In this document: in pieces, positions 27,259 to 36,266 of the stretch
How the letters are laid out: every line of letters begins with the position of its first letter
Position numbering within the stretch: the stretch's first letter is position 1
Source of the DNA: Bacillota bacterium
Lineage (GTDB): Bacteria; Bacillota; Sulfobacillia; JACIYH01
DNA: 64,000 bases
Assembly: GCA_040757085.1 (NCBI GenBank)
Contig: JBFLXJ010000023.1
Location: 252,457 to 316,456, forward strand
Direction: 5' to 3'
Position numbers and translations under genes: made by a program
The notes under the pieces: model-generated
The model's database searches: none
Seen by the model: only the letters and a program-made list of their open reading frames with translations
Told to the model about the DNA's origin: nothing

Positions 27259-29003
27259 CGGCGGCCGGCCAGGTCGAGCCAGTCGGACGGAATGATGCGG
27301 ATGGCCGGCAGAGGATCGGTCTCGTGCCGGAGAAGGCCGGTATCGCGCCGGGATACGGCGGCGTGGCGTCCTTGTGGGTGGGGTAGACTGGCGGGGAAGG
27401 CACCGTCGAGGGGAGGGGCGAGTTCCACCTCGGCCCGGGGCAGGTATCCCTCCTTCTCAAGGATGCGGGGCAGGAAAGTCAGGTCACCCTCGCGCAGGAT
27501 GAGGTCCCGGGGAGTGAGTTCCCCCGCCAGAAACGGTTGCAGTCGGGGAGAAGCCTTCAGCCGGGCGGCGACCTCGGGGTCCGCGCAGCGGAGGAGGTGA
27601 AAGCGGGCCAGCCACACCTGCCCGTACGCGGCTACCCATTCCCGGATGGTGACCTCCACGTTTTGGGGGAGAGGGTGAGGGCTGCCCTGCCTGAGTACCC
27701 CCAGGATGGCCTCCCCGTCCATGCCCGCCTTCAATGCCCGGTATATTGAATTGCGGCTGATGCGAAACATGAGGGCCTGGTCGGCGTGCACCAGGTCGGC
27801 GAGGGCCCCCACCTCCAGGAGGAGACGGGGGTGGATGCTGAACGGTGCCACCACCTCGAAGTTGGGCGCCACGATGAACGACCTCTCGTCGGTGGGGAGA
27901 AGCTCGGCAGGCATGCCCTCCCGTTGACCGTAGATTGCCTCCAGGCATGCCCGCCCCAGCGGCGTGAGGCGGAGAGGGAGTGAAGCCGGGTCCCCATCTT
28001 CCGCCTGTTCCAGCAAGCCCAGGTAGGCCAGGCGGTGGAGCCACTGGTTGAGAGACTGGCTTGCGCTCGGGGAAGCGGGGTTGTAGCGCGGACGGGGAAA
28101 CGCCTGTCCCATGGGCAGCCACTTGCCCGGGGGTGCCCACAGCAATACCTGCAGTGCCGTGAACACGTTCTGATACCAGCTCATGCTCTGGCGGAGGGTT
28201 GCTTCCACCATATCGATCCACCGTTCCGCCCAGGAGAGGTCCAGCCAATCCTCCACGGCGGGAGTGAGAGTAACGGTGCTCGAGCGGCGTTCCGCCAGGT
28301 GACGACTGAGGGCATACTCCCACAGCAGTGACAGCCTGGCGGCCAGGTAATCCTCCCGTGGCAACTGGACGTCGGCTGGCCCCCAGGTGGGCCATCCCAG
28401 CAAGCGGGCCAGCCTGATTTGCTGGCGACGGTAGATGTCCCCGTGCTGAGTGATGCTGACTTCGCCTCTGGCCGCCGCCACCAGGAACAACTGCATGTCG
28501 CGGAGGGCGGTGGGCTGGTGGGGAAGGGGGCGGTACGCGTCTTCGGGGAGGACGGCATGGGCTATTACGGGGCGGAAGAAGATTTCCTCTGCCAGCCGGC
28601 GCAGGTCGCGCGGGATGAAGTATACGGAGCGGTAGTTGTGATGTCCGACGAACACCAGGCCCTTGCGGCGCAGGGAATCCAGGATGGGCTGGTATCGCCG
28701 GTGACGCTGTCCGGTCATTTCAGCCAGGGTGGCCCAGCACTGTTCGACGGGCACGCCCCGGCCGGCGTCGAATGTCCCCACCAGCCAGAAGGCGGTTTTC
28801 TCGACCGGATCGAGGCCCGCCAGTACCGCCTCCAGGTGCCCCGGCTCCGTGAGCGATGCTACCGTTTCCTGTGGCGATGCTGCACGGCTATGCGTGCAGA
28901 GGGATGCCAGGTACCAGGGAGGCGCCGAGGCCAGGCATTCGGCCAGCGTGGGGGCGGGGGGCAGGAAGGTGTCCAGCCCACACACCCGTACCACCGCGTT
29001 CAT
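27255..29003 (-). CDS. XPB-associated protein (helicase C-terminal domain type, Rv0862c-like)
   Basis: A 582-residue protein whose middle part (EERSFIVAPNFEVVAPF-like segment, with FRISRNSIYRALKAGMDG and EVTIREWVAAYGQVWLARF) matches the helicase_C_3 domain family. In mycobacteria such a protein (Rv0862c) is encoded next to XPB. It has no Walker motifs and probably acts as a helicase partner in DNA repair. Its ATG overlaps the stop of the XPB helicase gene as ATGA, and both are on the minus strand. It converges with queT. Confidence 0.75.
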   Translation of the reverse strand: MNAVVRVCGLDTFLPPAPTLAECLASAPPWYLASLCTHSRAASPQETVASLTEPGHLEAVLAGLDPVEKTAFWLVGTFDAGRGVPVEQCWATLAEMTGQRHRRYQPILDSLRRKGLVFVGHHNYRSVYFIPRDLRRLAEEIFFRPVIAHAVLPEDAYRPLPHQPTALRDMQLFLVAAARGEVSITQHGDIYRRQQIRLARLLGWPTWGPADVQLPREDYLAARLSLLWEYALSRHLAERRSSTVTLTPAVEDWLDLSWAERWIDMVEATLRQSMSWYQNVFTALQVLLWAPPGKWLPMGQAFPRPRYNPASPSASQSLNQWLHRLAYLGLLEQAEDGDPASLPLRLTPLGRACLEAIYGQREGMPAELLPTDERSFIVAPNFEVVAPFSIHPRLLLEVGALADLVHADQALMFRISRNSIYRALKAGMDGEAILGVLRQGSPHPLPQNVEVTIREWVAAYGQVWLARFHLLRCADPEVAARLKASPRLQPFLAGELTPRDLILREGDLTFLPRILEKEGYLPRAEVELAPPLDGAFPASLPHPQGRHAAVSRRDTGLLRHETDPLPAIRIIPSDWLDLAGRR

Positions 29004-30712
29004 GGTGATGCCTCCGTCGTGCGCCGGGGCGGCAGCGGTTCCTGTCCGGCGAGCAATTCGTGATCATAATGGATGGAGTAGCGGTACCCCTGCTCGGTGA
29101 GGAACAGTTGGCGCTTCTGGGCGAAATCCTGCTCCCTGGTTTCCCGGGAGACCAGCGTGTAGAAGGTGGCGGGGATGCCGGAGGCCTTGGGCCGCAGGAT
29201 GCGCCCCAGGCGCTGGGCTTCCTCCTGGCGGGAGCCGAAGGTGCCGGAGACCTGGATGGCCACGCTGGCCTCGGGGAGGTCGAGGGCGAAGTTGGCCACC
29301 TTGGATACCACCAGCAGCCGCAGTTCCCCGTTGCGGAACCGCCGGTAGAGTTTCTCCCGCTCCCGGTTGGGGGTTGTACCCGTGATGAGCGGTGCTCCCA
29401 GGGATGCGGCGATATCGGCCAGCTGCTCCAGGAACTGGCCGATGACCAGCACCTGATCCCGGGAGTGAGCCCTCACCAGACGGTGCACCAGGGGGATCTT
29501 GGCCGGGTTTTCTGAGGCCAGCCGGAAGCGGGAGCGCTCGTCGGAGACGGAGTAGAGCAGGCGCAGGTCCTCCGGCATATTCACCCTGATCTCGTGGCAG
29601 GTGGCTTCTGCAATCCAGCCCTGCCTCTCCAGCGCCTTCCAGGCCACGTCGTACCGCTTGGGGCCGATCAGGGAGAAGACGTCGTCCTCCCGGCCGTCCT
29701 CGCGCACCAGGGTGGCGGTGAGGCCCAGGCGCCTCCGGGCCTGGATTTCCGCCGTCGCCCGGAAGACGGGAGCCGGCAGCAGGTGCACCTCGTCGTATAC
29801 GATGAGGCCCCAGTCCTCCCGGTCGAACAGCTTCAGGTGGGGGAAATCCTCGCTCTTGCGGGGATGGTAGGTGAGCACCTGGTAGGTGGACACCGTGACG
29901 GGGCGGATCTGCTTTTCCTCGCCCGTGTACTCCCCGATGTCGCCGGGCAGGAGTGAGGTCTTGTCGAGCAACTCGTCCCGCCACTGGCGGGCTGCGGTTA
30001 CCCCGGTGCAGAGGATGAGGGTGCGGGTGCGGGCCTGCGCCAGGATGGCCAGCCCCACGATGGTCTTGCCCGCCCCGCAGGGGAGGACGATCACGCCGCT
30101 TCCCCCCGCGGGGCCCCCGCCCTTCCAGAAGCGGTCGGCCGCTTCCTGCTGGTAGGGTCGCAGCCGGAATGGTCGGCCCGCCCGCGTCTCGGTGCGCAGG
30201 GAGATGTCCAGAGGGGCGCCCGGCGTGTAGCCGGCCAGGTCTTCCACGGGCCAACCGACCTTGATCAGGGCCTGCTTGAGGTAGCCGCGTTTGCCCGCGG
30301 TCACGTAGATGCCATCGGGGGCTTGTTCGTCCAGGCAGGCACGCACCTGGCGGTGGTTCCAGATCTGGGTGAGGAGTACGGGGTCTGGGGAGCGCAGGAC
30401 GAGCCGGTCCCCGTCCCGATACAGTTTCAGCCGCCCGTAGCGGCCCACGTAGTCAACGATGTCCCGGCGCAGGTTTTCCGGGACCGGGTAACGGGAGTAA
30501 CTGTCCAGCGCACGCAGGATGTCGTCTGCGGTGAGCCCGGCTGCTGCCGCATTCCACAGGGAGAGGGGTGTGATGCGGTAGGTGTGCACGTGCTCGGGGC
30601 TCTTTTCCAGATCGGCGAAAGGAGCCAGAGCGTCGCGGGCATCCTCGTACAGGGGATGATCTACTTCCAGCAATATGGTACGATCACTCTGGACGACCGC
30701 AGGTCCGCGCAC
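29000..30712 (-). CDS. Bacterial XPB-type DNA repair helicase
   Basis: A superfamily 2 helicase resembling bacterial/archaeal XPB (ERCC3). The N-terminal domain reads VVQSDRTILLEVDHP and HVHTYRITPLSLWNAAAAG. The helicase core has Walker A LPCGAGKT, motif II DEVH, motif III GLTATLVREDG, and motif VI QRLGRILRPK. I place the start at GTG 30712 (570 residues), where the family's N-terminus begins. Further upstream the frame is open but not conserved. It is cotranscribed with its partner downstream and divergent from the GNAT gene. Confidence 0.92.
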   Translation of the reverse strand: MRGPAVVQSDRTILLEVDHPLYEDARDALAPFADLEKSPEHVHTYRITPLSLWNAAAAGLTADDILRALDSYSRYPVPENLRRDIVDYVGRYGRLKLYRDGDRLVLRSPDPVLLTQIWNHRQVRACLDEQAPDGIYVTAGKRGYLKQALIKVGWPVEDLAGYTPGAPLDISLRTETRAGRPFRLRPYQQEAADRFWKGGGPAGGSGVIVLPCGAGKTIVGLAILAQARTRTLILCTGVTAARQWRDELLDKTSLLPGDIGEYTGEEKQIRPVTVSTYQVLTYHPRKSEDFPHLKLFDREDWGLIVYDEVHLLPAPVFRATAEIQARRRLGLTATLVREDGREDDVFSLIGPKRYDVAWKALERQGWIAEATCHEIRVNMPEDLRLLYSVSDERSRFRLASENPAKIPLVHRLVRAHSRDQVLVIGQFLEQLADIAASLGAPLITGTTPNREREKLYRRFRNGELRLLVVSKVANFALDLPEASVAIQVSGTFGSRQEEAQRLGRILRPKASGIPATFYTLVSRETREQDFAQKRQLFLTEQGYRYSIHYDHELLAGQEPLPPRRTTEASP

Positions 30713-30854
30713 TGGCACCACCCCGCGGTATGCCCCGGCGCCACCGCCGAAACTTGCCTCGGCGGCTATGCCGGCAATCCACGGCCGTTGTCGCCACGGA
30801 GGGGTTGCTTGCCCAGCAGGTGGTCTGCCACCTAGGCCGGGAGTGGGTCCGAAT

Positions 30855-31328
30855 ATGTATCTTTTCTCTGCCCGTGTAGCACCATCCTGCACGATCCCGG
30901 GTGATGGAGTCTGCCTGGAGCGGGAGCCCGGGTTCTCCCTGGTCGAGGTGGCCTTCCGGGTCCTGCTGCCGGGGGGTCAGCGGGTGGGCACGGTGGCTTA
31001 CCGCAACTTGAGCCGGCGCCGGGGTAGCGCCGAGATTGGTATCGAACTCTACCCCGATTACCGCGGGCAGGGTTTGGGACCCCGGGCTATCCGGGCCCTG
31101 CTGGGGTACCTGTTCGACTCCCTGGGCCTGCGCCGGGTGTGGCTGCGGGTGATGCCCGACAACGAGCGGGCCATCCGCTGCTACGAGAAATGCGGATTCC
31201 GCCAGGCCGGTTACGGCAAGGCGTATCTCTTCTTCCCCTGCCTGGTAATGGAGATCACAGATAAGGAATTTCACCGCACCGTCGCCCCGGCGACGGTGCA
31301 GGGTGAGTCCGACCGTGACAAATGGTGA
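30855..31328 (+). CDS. GNAT-family N-acetyltransferase
   Basis: The 157-residue protein has the GNAT fold motifs: EIGIELYPDYRGQGLGPRAI (motif A with the acetyl-CoA loop RGQGLG), and VMPDNERAIRCYEKCGFRQAG (motif B). The acceptor is unknown. RimJ/RimL-like enzymes share this look. The ATG at 30855 has GGGAGTGG nine bases before it. It is divergent from the XPB gene and followed by the ABC-class ATPase after 14 bases. Confidence 0.85.
   Translation: MYLFSARVAPSCTIPGDGVCLEREPGFSLVEVAFRVLLPGGQRVGTVAYRNLSRRRGSAEIGIELYPDYRGQGLGPRAIRALLGYLFDSLGLRRVWLRVMPDNERAIRCYEKCGFRQAGYGKAYLFFPCLVMEITDKEFHRTVAPATVQGESDRDKW
31276..31299 (+). repeat. Perfect 11-bp inverted repeat in the 3' end of the GNAT gene
   Basis: GCACCGTCGCC and its complement GGCGACGGTGC are separated by two bases, so a strong RNA hairpin can form just before the stop codon. 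It could slow the ribosome or attenuate read-through into the ATPase gene. Confidence 0.55.
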
Positions 31329-31342
31329 GGTGAGCAGCCAAC

Positions 31343-33088
31343 GTGGTCACCAGTGAGGATCTGAGGAGCATTCTGCGGCGCATCGATGGCCGCGGCTACA
31401 AGGCTTATCTGGACATAAAGGGCAGCTATCAGTTCCCGGGATTCCGCCTGTACGTGGATAGGGTGCAGGGCGACCCCTTCGCCTCCCCCTCGGAGGTGAG
31501 GGTGGTGGTGCCCCAGGACCTGGCTCGCTTTCCCGCCGATCTCTACCAGGACCGGTTCCGGCGCCTGGGCCTGGAGGACTTCCTCCTGCGGACCCTGGCC
31601 GCTGCCCTTGGGCGCCAGGCGCGAGGCCACCGGGGCACGGGTACGAGCGGCCTGATGGCAGTGATGCCCCACGGGCAGGAAATTTTGTGGCGGTCGGCCA
31701 TCTCCGTCAACGCCGAGCGGGTAGAGGCCCGCCTGGTGGTGGGACTGCCCGCGGCCGGGCGCACCGTCCTGGGTCGGGAGGCGGAGGCCATGCTGCTCGG
31801 GGAACTCCCGCGGGCGGTGATGTCCGCTCTGTACTGGGAGAGGATCGACCGGGACCAGGCCCGTCGCTGGGCGTACCTGGCCGAGGATCAGGAGTACATA
31901 AGGGAGGAGCTGCCCCGCCGGGGATTGGTGGCCTTTGTGGCCAACGGCGCCATCCTGCCCCGGGAAAGCGGGGTGTCCGACCGCCCGCTGCGAGAGGGGC
32001 GGGTGATCCCCTTCGTGTCGCCTCCCTCTCTGGAGGTGGAGTTCTTCCTCCCCAACGGCGGTCCCGTGCGGGGGATGGGGATACCCCGAGGGGTGACAGT
32101 CATCGTGGGCGGCGGCTACCACGGCAAATCCACCCTGCTGCGGGCGCTGGAGCGGGGTGTCTACGGGCACATCCCGGGGGACGGGCGGGAACTGGTGGTG
32201 ACGGTGCCCGGCGCGGTGAAGATCAGGGCCGAGGACGGCCGACGCGTCGAGAAGGTGGACATCAGCCCGTTCATCTCCTACCTGCCTTTCGGACAGGACA
32301 CGCGGTGCTTTTCCACCGAATCGGCCTCTGGTTCCACATCCCAGGCGGCCAACATCGTGGAAGCCCTGGAGGCGGGGGCCGACGTCCTCCTGCTGGACGA
32401 GGACACGTCCGCCACCAACTTCATGATCCGGGACGCCCGCATGCAGATGCTGGTATCCAGGGAGAAGGAGCCCATCATCCCCTTTCTGGACCGGGTGCGT
32501 TCGCTCTGGGAACATATGGGAGTCTCCAGCGTGCTGGTCATGGGGGGATCGGGCGACTATTTCGACGTGGCGGATACCGTCATCATGATGGACGCTTACC
32601 GTCCGCATGATGTAACCGCCCGCGCCCGCGAGATCGCCGCCGCGATGCCCACCCGCCGCCGGCCCGAAGAGCCGGCGCCCATGGCGCGCCCGGTGTCACG
32701 GATTCCCCTGGGGGATTCCCTCGACCCGTCCAAGGGAGGCAGGGTGAAGATCTCCGCTCGCGGTACCGAGCACATCCGGTTCGGGCGGGAGGACATCGTG
32801 CTGGACTGCGTTGAGCAAATCGTGGACGAGGGCCAGGTGCGCTTCACGGGTGACGCTCTGTACTGGATGGCGCGGAACTGCCTGGACGGCCGCCGCACCT
32901 TGCGGGAGGCTCTCGACATGCTGGTTGCCCGGGTCGAGAAGGAGGGACTGGACGTGGTGGCGCCGCCGGGCCCCCCTCCCGGTGACTACGCCTGGGCGCG
33001 CCCCCTGGAGGTGGCAGCCGCACTCAACCGCCTGCGCACCCTGCGTGTCCGCCTACCCGCGGCCGGGCGGCAGGAATGTTTTGGGTAG
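31343..33088 (+). CDS. Predicted ABC-class ATPase (COG3044 family)
   Basis: A 581-residue cytoplasmic ATPase of an understudied family. The N-terminal part (DIKGSYQFPGFRLYVDRVQ, SEVRVVVPQDLARFP) and the P-loop IVGGGYHGKSTLLRALERG identify it. Walker B is VLLLDEDTSATNFMIRD, and FSTESASGSTSQAANIVEAL is also diagnostic. The start is GTG 31343. The family has been linked to nucleic-acid binding in trypanosomes, but the bacterial role is unknown. It follows GNAT by 14 bases. Confidence 0.85.
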   Translation: MVTSEDLRSILRRIDGRGYKAYLDIKGSYQFPGFRLYVDRVQGDPFASPSEVRVVVPQDLARFPADLYQDRFRRLGLEDFLLRTLAAALGRQARGHRGTGTSGLMAVMPHGQEILWRSAISVNAERVEARLVVGLPAAGRTVLGREAEAMLLGELPRAVMSALYWERIDRDQARRWAYLAEDQEYIREELPRRGLVAFVANGAILPRESGVSDRPLREGRVIPFVSPPSLEVEFFLPNGGPVRGMGIPRGVTVIVGGGYHGKSTLLRALERGVYGHIPGDGRELVVTVPGAVKIRAEDGRRVEKVDISPFISYLPFGQDTRCFSTESASGSTSQAANIVEALEAGADVLLLDEDTSATNFMIRDARMQMLVSREKEPIIPFLDRVRSLWEHMGVSSVLVMGGSGDYFDVADTVIMMDAYRPHDVTARAREIAAAMPTRRRPEEPAPMARPVSRIPLGDSLDPSKGGRVKISARGTEHIRFGREDIVLDCVEQIVDEGQVRFTGDALYWMARNCLDGRRTLREALDMLVARVEKEGLDVVAPPGPPPGDYAWARPLEVAAALNRLRTLRVRLPAAGRQECFG

Positions 33089-33169
33089 CGGAGAATCTAC
33101 CAGGGGTTGACCGAACGATGGGGTGAAGAGTGTGGTGCTGTTGTAGACCACGAGACTGGGGGTGCGGGG

Positions 33170-34675
33170 ATGCGCGACGTGGTGCGGAAAGCACTGGAAG
33201 TAGCGCGGGCGCGGGGAGCCGGCTACGCCGACGCCCGCGTGGTGACCCGGCGCGAGGAGCGGGTGGCCATCAAGAACGGGAAGGTAGAGTCGGTTTCAGC
33301 CCTGCAGTCGCGCGGGATAGGCGTGCGCGCACTGGTCGACGGGGCATGGGGATTTGCGGCCAGTTCGGTGATCGATGATCGGGAAGTAATGCGGATAGCG
33401 GAGAAGGCGGTGGAGATTGCCCGGGCCAGTGCCCTGGCCAGGGCCGAGCCTCCCGTGGAGCTGGCTCCCGTGGAGCCGGTCGAGGATCGCTGGGAATCAC
33501 CGATGAAGGAAGATCCCTTCGAGGTGAAACTGGAGGAGAAGATCGATCTCCTGCTGGAGGCAGACCGCCTGATGCGCAAGGATCCCCGCATCAGGGTGAC
33601 CCAGGGTTTGCTGTCGGCCTTCCGCGAAGATAAAGTGTTTGCCAGCACCGAGGGTACCTACGTGGAGCAAAGTAAGACGGAGACGGGGGCCGGTATTTCT
33701 GCCCTGGCTGCCGACGCTGGCGAGGTGCAACGGCGGTCGTACCCCTCCTCGTTTGGAGGTGACTACGCGTCCCGCGGTTACGAGTACGTACGTGAGATGG
33801 ACCTTGCCGGTCACGCTGAGCAGGTGGCTGACGAAGCCCTGGCCTTGCTGGAGGCTCCCCAGTGCCCGTCCGGCAAGACCACGGTGATCCTGGGTTCCGC
33901 CCAGATGGCACTGCAGGTGCACGAATCCTGCGGTCATCCCAGCGAACTGGACCGTGTCTTCGGCACCGAGGCCTCGTACGCAGGGACCAGCTTCATCACT
34001 CCCGACAAGCTGGGGAAGCTGCAATATGGATCTGCGGCAGTCAACCTGGTGGCGGACGCCACCATCCCCGGGGGCCTGGGCAGCTTCGGTTACGACGACG
34101 AGGGTGTCCCGGCCCAGCGGATCACCCTGGTGCGGAATGGGCTGTTCGTCAACTACCTCACCTCCCGGGAGACGGCCGCACTCCTTGCCCGCCATGCCGG
34201 CGCTCCGGGCGGCAGCACGGCGGGCGGCGGGGCCGGTTGCCAGGTGGCGCGGTCAAATGGGACCATGCGGGCGGACGGGTGGAACCGGCTCCCCATCATC
34301 CGGATGACCAACATCAACCTGGAGCCCGGTGACTGGACCTTCGACGAACTGATCCGCGACACCAAAGAGGGCATCTACATGGAGACCAACAAGTCCTGGT
34401 CCATCGACGACAAGCGCCTCAACTTCCAGTTTGGCACCGAGATCGCCTGGGAGATCAAGGACGGCTCCCTGGGACGCATCCTCAAGAATCCCACGTACAC
34501 GGGGATCACGCCCGAGTTCTGGGGGGCCTGCGACGCCGTCTGTGACAAGAAGCACTGGCACCTGTGGGGTCTGCCCAACTGCGGCAAGGGAGAACCTCCC
34601 CAACTGGCGCACGTAGGGCACGGGACGGCGCCGGCACGCTTCCGCAACGTGAGAGTCGGCGTAGGGAGATGGTGA
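33170..34675 (+). CDS. tldD: TldD metalloprotease subunit
   Basis: TldD with TldE (PmbA) forms a metallopeptidase that degrades or matures peptides (antitoxin CcdA, microcin B17). The zinc motif is HESCGHPSELDRVFG. The N-terminal ALEVARARGAGYADARVV and AIKNGKVESV also fit. ATG 33170 gives 501 residues; the open frame upstream to 33107 is not conserved. Its last codons lie in the first copy of a 28-base imperfect tandem repeat. Confidence 0.94.
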   Translation: MRDVVRKALEVARARGAGYADARVVTRREERVAIKNGKVESVSALQSRGIGVRALVDGAWGFAASSVIDDREVMRIAEKAVEIARASALARAEPPVELAPVEPVEDRWESPMKEDPFEVKLEEKIDLLLEADRLMRKDPRIRVTQGLLSAFREDKVFASTEGTYVEQSKTETGAGISALAADAGEVQRRSYPSSFGGDYASRGYEYVREMDLAGHAEQVADEALALLEAPQCPSGKTTVILGSAQMALQVHESCGHPSELDRVFGTEASYAGTSFITPDKLGKLQYGSAAVNLVADATIPGGLGSFGYDDEGVPAQRITLVRNGLFVNYLTSRETAALLARHAGAPGGSTAGGGAGCQVARSNGTMRADGWNRLPIIRMTNINLEPGDWTFDELIRDTKEGIYMETNKSWSIDDKRLNFQFGTEIAWEIKDGSLGRILKNPTYTGITPEFWGACDAVCDKKHWHLWGLPNCGKGEPPQLAHVGHGTAPARFRNVRVGVGRW

Positions 34676-34702
34676 ATGTGAGAGTGGGGGTGGGAAAATG
34701 GT
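34646..34702 (+). repeat. Imperfect 28-bp tandem duplication across the tldD-tldE junction
   Basis: Bases 34646-34673 and 34675-34702 agree at 22 of 28 positions. Copy 1 is the coding end of tldD; copy 2 supplies the ribosome binding site (GGGGGTGGG) and the ATG of tldE. Confidence 0.7.
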
Positions 34703-36035
34703 AGGTAAAGAGGGAGCCCTCGCCCTGCTGGAGAAGGTCCTGTCCCTGTCCCCCGGGGACGCCACCGAGGTCATGCTGTACGGGGGAGATTCCTACCTCA
34801 CGCGTTACGCCTGCAACTACATCCATCAGAATGTAGGCGAGCACAACGCCAGCCTGACGGTGAAGATACGGTTCGGCCAGAAGGTGGGGCAGGCCACCAC
34901 CAACCGGCTGGATGACCCTTCCCTGGAGGAAGTGATCCGGCAGGCGGTGGAGATCGCCCGCGTGCAACCGGATAACCCGGAACTTCCCCCGGTGCCGGAA
35001 CCGCAGCCTGTCCCTGCGGTGGATGCTTTCGTACCTGCTACCGCCCGGTTCAGCCCCATCGATCGAGCCCGCGGCGCCCGCGAGGTCATCGAGATCGCCC
35101 GCGCGATGGGGTTCGAGGCGGCGGGAGCGTTCTCCACCACGGCGGCAGAAGTGGCAGTGGCCAACAGCCGGGGCATCAGGGCCTATCATGCCGGCACCAT
35201 GGCGATAATGACGGCAGTGGTGATGTCGCCCGATTCGGCCGGGTTTGCGCTGGGCGCCTCCACCGATGTGGCCGGCATCGACCCCCGGGCGATCGGACAG
35301 CGCGCCGCGCAGAAATGCCGCGACGGCCGGAACAGCATCAGGCTCGACCCGGGCGAATACGAGGTGGTATTGGAGCCGCTGGCGGTGGCGGATCTGGTGG
35401 AATACATCGGGAGGCTGGGCTTCTCGGCGGAGGCTTACCAGGAAGGACGCAGCTTCGTGTGCGGTAAACTCGGGCAGCAGATCGTCCATCCCTCGGTCAC
35501 CATCTGGGATGACGGGCTCGACGCCCGCGGGATTCCACTCCCCTTCGATGCCGAGGGCGTGCCCAAGCAAAAGGTGGTACTGGTCGATCAGGGCAAAGCC
35601 AATGCCCTGGTCTATGACAGCCGGACTGCGCATCGGGAGGGGAAGACCAGCACGGGACATGCCGTCGCCTGGGGATGGTGGTCGGGTCCCGTGCCCACCA
35701 ACCTGTTCATGGCCCCCGGGGATGCTTCCCTGGAGGACATGATCAGGTCAACGCGCCGGGGTATCCTGGTCACCAGGTTCCACTACACCAACCCCGTCCA
35801 TCCAGCCCGCGGTATCATCACCGGGATGACCCGCGACGGCACCTTCCTGATCGATAACGGCGAAATCCGCGCCCCCATCAAGAACTTCCGATTTACGCAG
35901 GGGCTGCTGGAAGCCTTCTCAGCGGTCGAGGCCATCGGCCGGGATCTGGTCCTGGTGAGCGAGGGATTCGGCAGCGCAACGGTCCCCGCCGTCAAGCTAT
36001 CCCGCTTCAACTTCACCGGCGTCACCGAATTCTAG
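34698..36035 (+). CDS. pmbA: TldE/PmbA metalloprotease subunit
   Basis: The 445-residue partner of TldD, with a similar beta-rich fold but no zinc motif. It shows LPFDAEGVPKQKVVLVDQG, TSTGHAV and the C-terminal IRAPIKNFRFTQGLLEAFS and KLSRFNFTGVTEF of PmbA. It starts at the ATG in the second copy of the tandem repeat, 23 bases after tldD. Confidence 0.93.
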   Translation: MVGKEGALALLEKVLSLSPGDATEVMLYGGDSYLTRYACNYIHQNVGEHNASLTVKIRFGQKVGQATTNRLDDPSLEEVIRQAVEIARVQPDNPELPPVPEPQPVPAVDAFVPATARFSPIDRARGAREVIEIARAMGFEAAGAFSTTAAEVAVANSRGIRAYHAGTMAIMTAVVMSPDSAGFALGASTDVAGIDPRAIGQRAAQKCRDGRNSIRLDPGEYEVVLEPLAVADLVEYIGRLGFSAEAYQEGRSFVCGKLGQQIVHPSVTIWDDGLDARGIPLPFDAEGVPKQKVVLVDQGKANALVYDSRTAHREGKTSTGHAVAWGWWSGPVPTNLFMAPGDASLEDMIRSTRRGILVTRFHYTNPVHPARGIITGMTRDGTFLIDNGEIRAPIKNFRFTQGLLEAFSAVEAIGRDLVLVSEGFGSATVPAVKLSRFNFTGVTEF

Positions 36036-36266
36036 CTGTCCCTCCTCGCGCATACCACCCCCTGCGCGTAACACCCTCTCGCGAACTCGCAGTGCTCCCC
36101 GAAAGCAGCTTGCTTTCAGTCGTAGCTGGGTGGGCATCCCGAGTGTCACCCCGTGGCGCCGGGTGCCCACCCATCAACTGTGCTTTCCACGGGTCGGGGG
36201 AGGGTTGAGGCAGGGTCGGGATGGGCTGTATGATACCGTCGGCCAGGAAGCAAGGGAGGCAGCCAT
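36036..36266. other. Intergenic region with hairpins and the pcrA promoter
   Basis: Two inverted repeats are visible. GAAAGC-AGCTT-GCTTTC near 36100 is a probable pmbA terminator. A longer one pairs GGGTGGGCA (from 36127) with TGCCCACCC. A promoter for pcrA follows. Confidence 0.5.
36205..36234 (+). promoter_or_regulatory. Sigma-A-like promoter upstream of pcrA
   Basis: TTGAGG at 36205 and TATGAT at 36229 are 18 bases apart. Confidence 0.55.
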
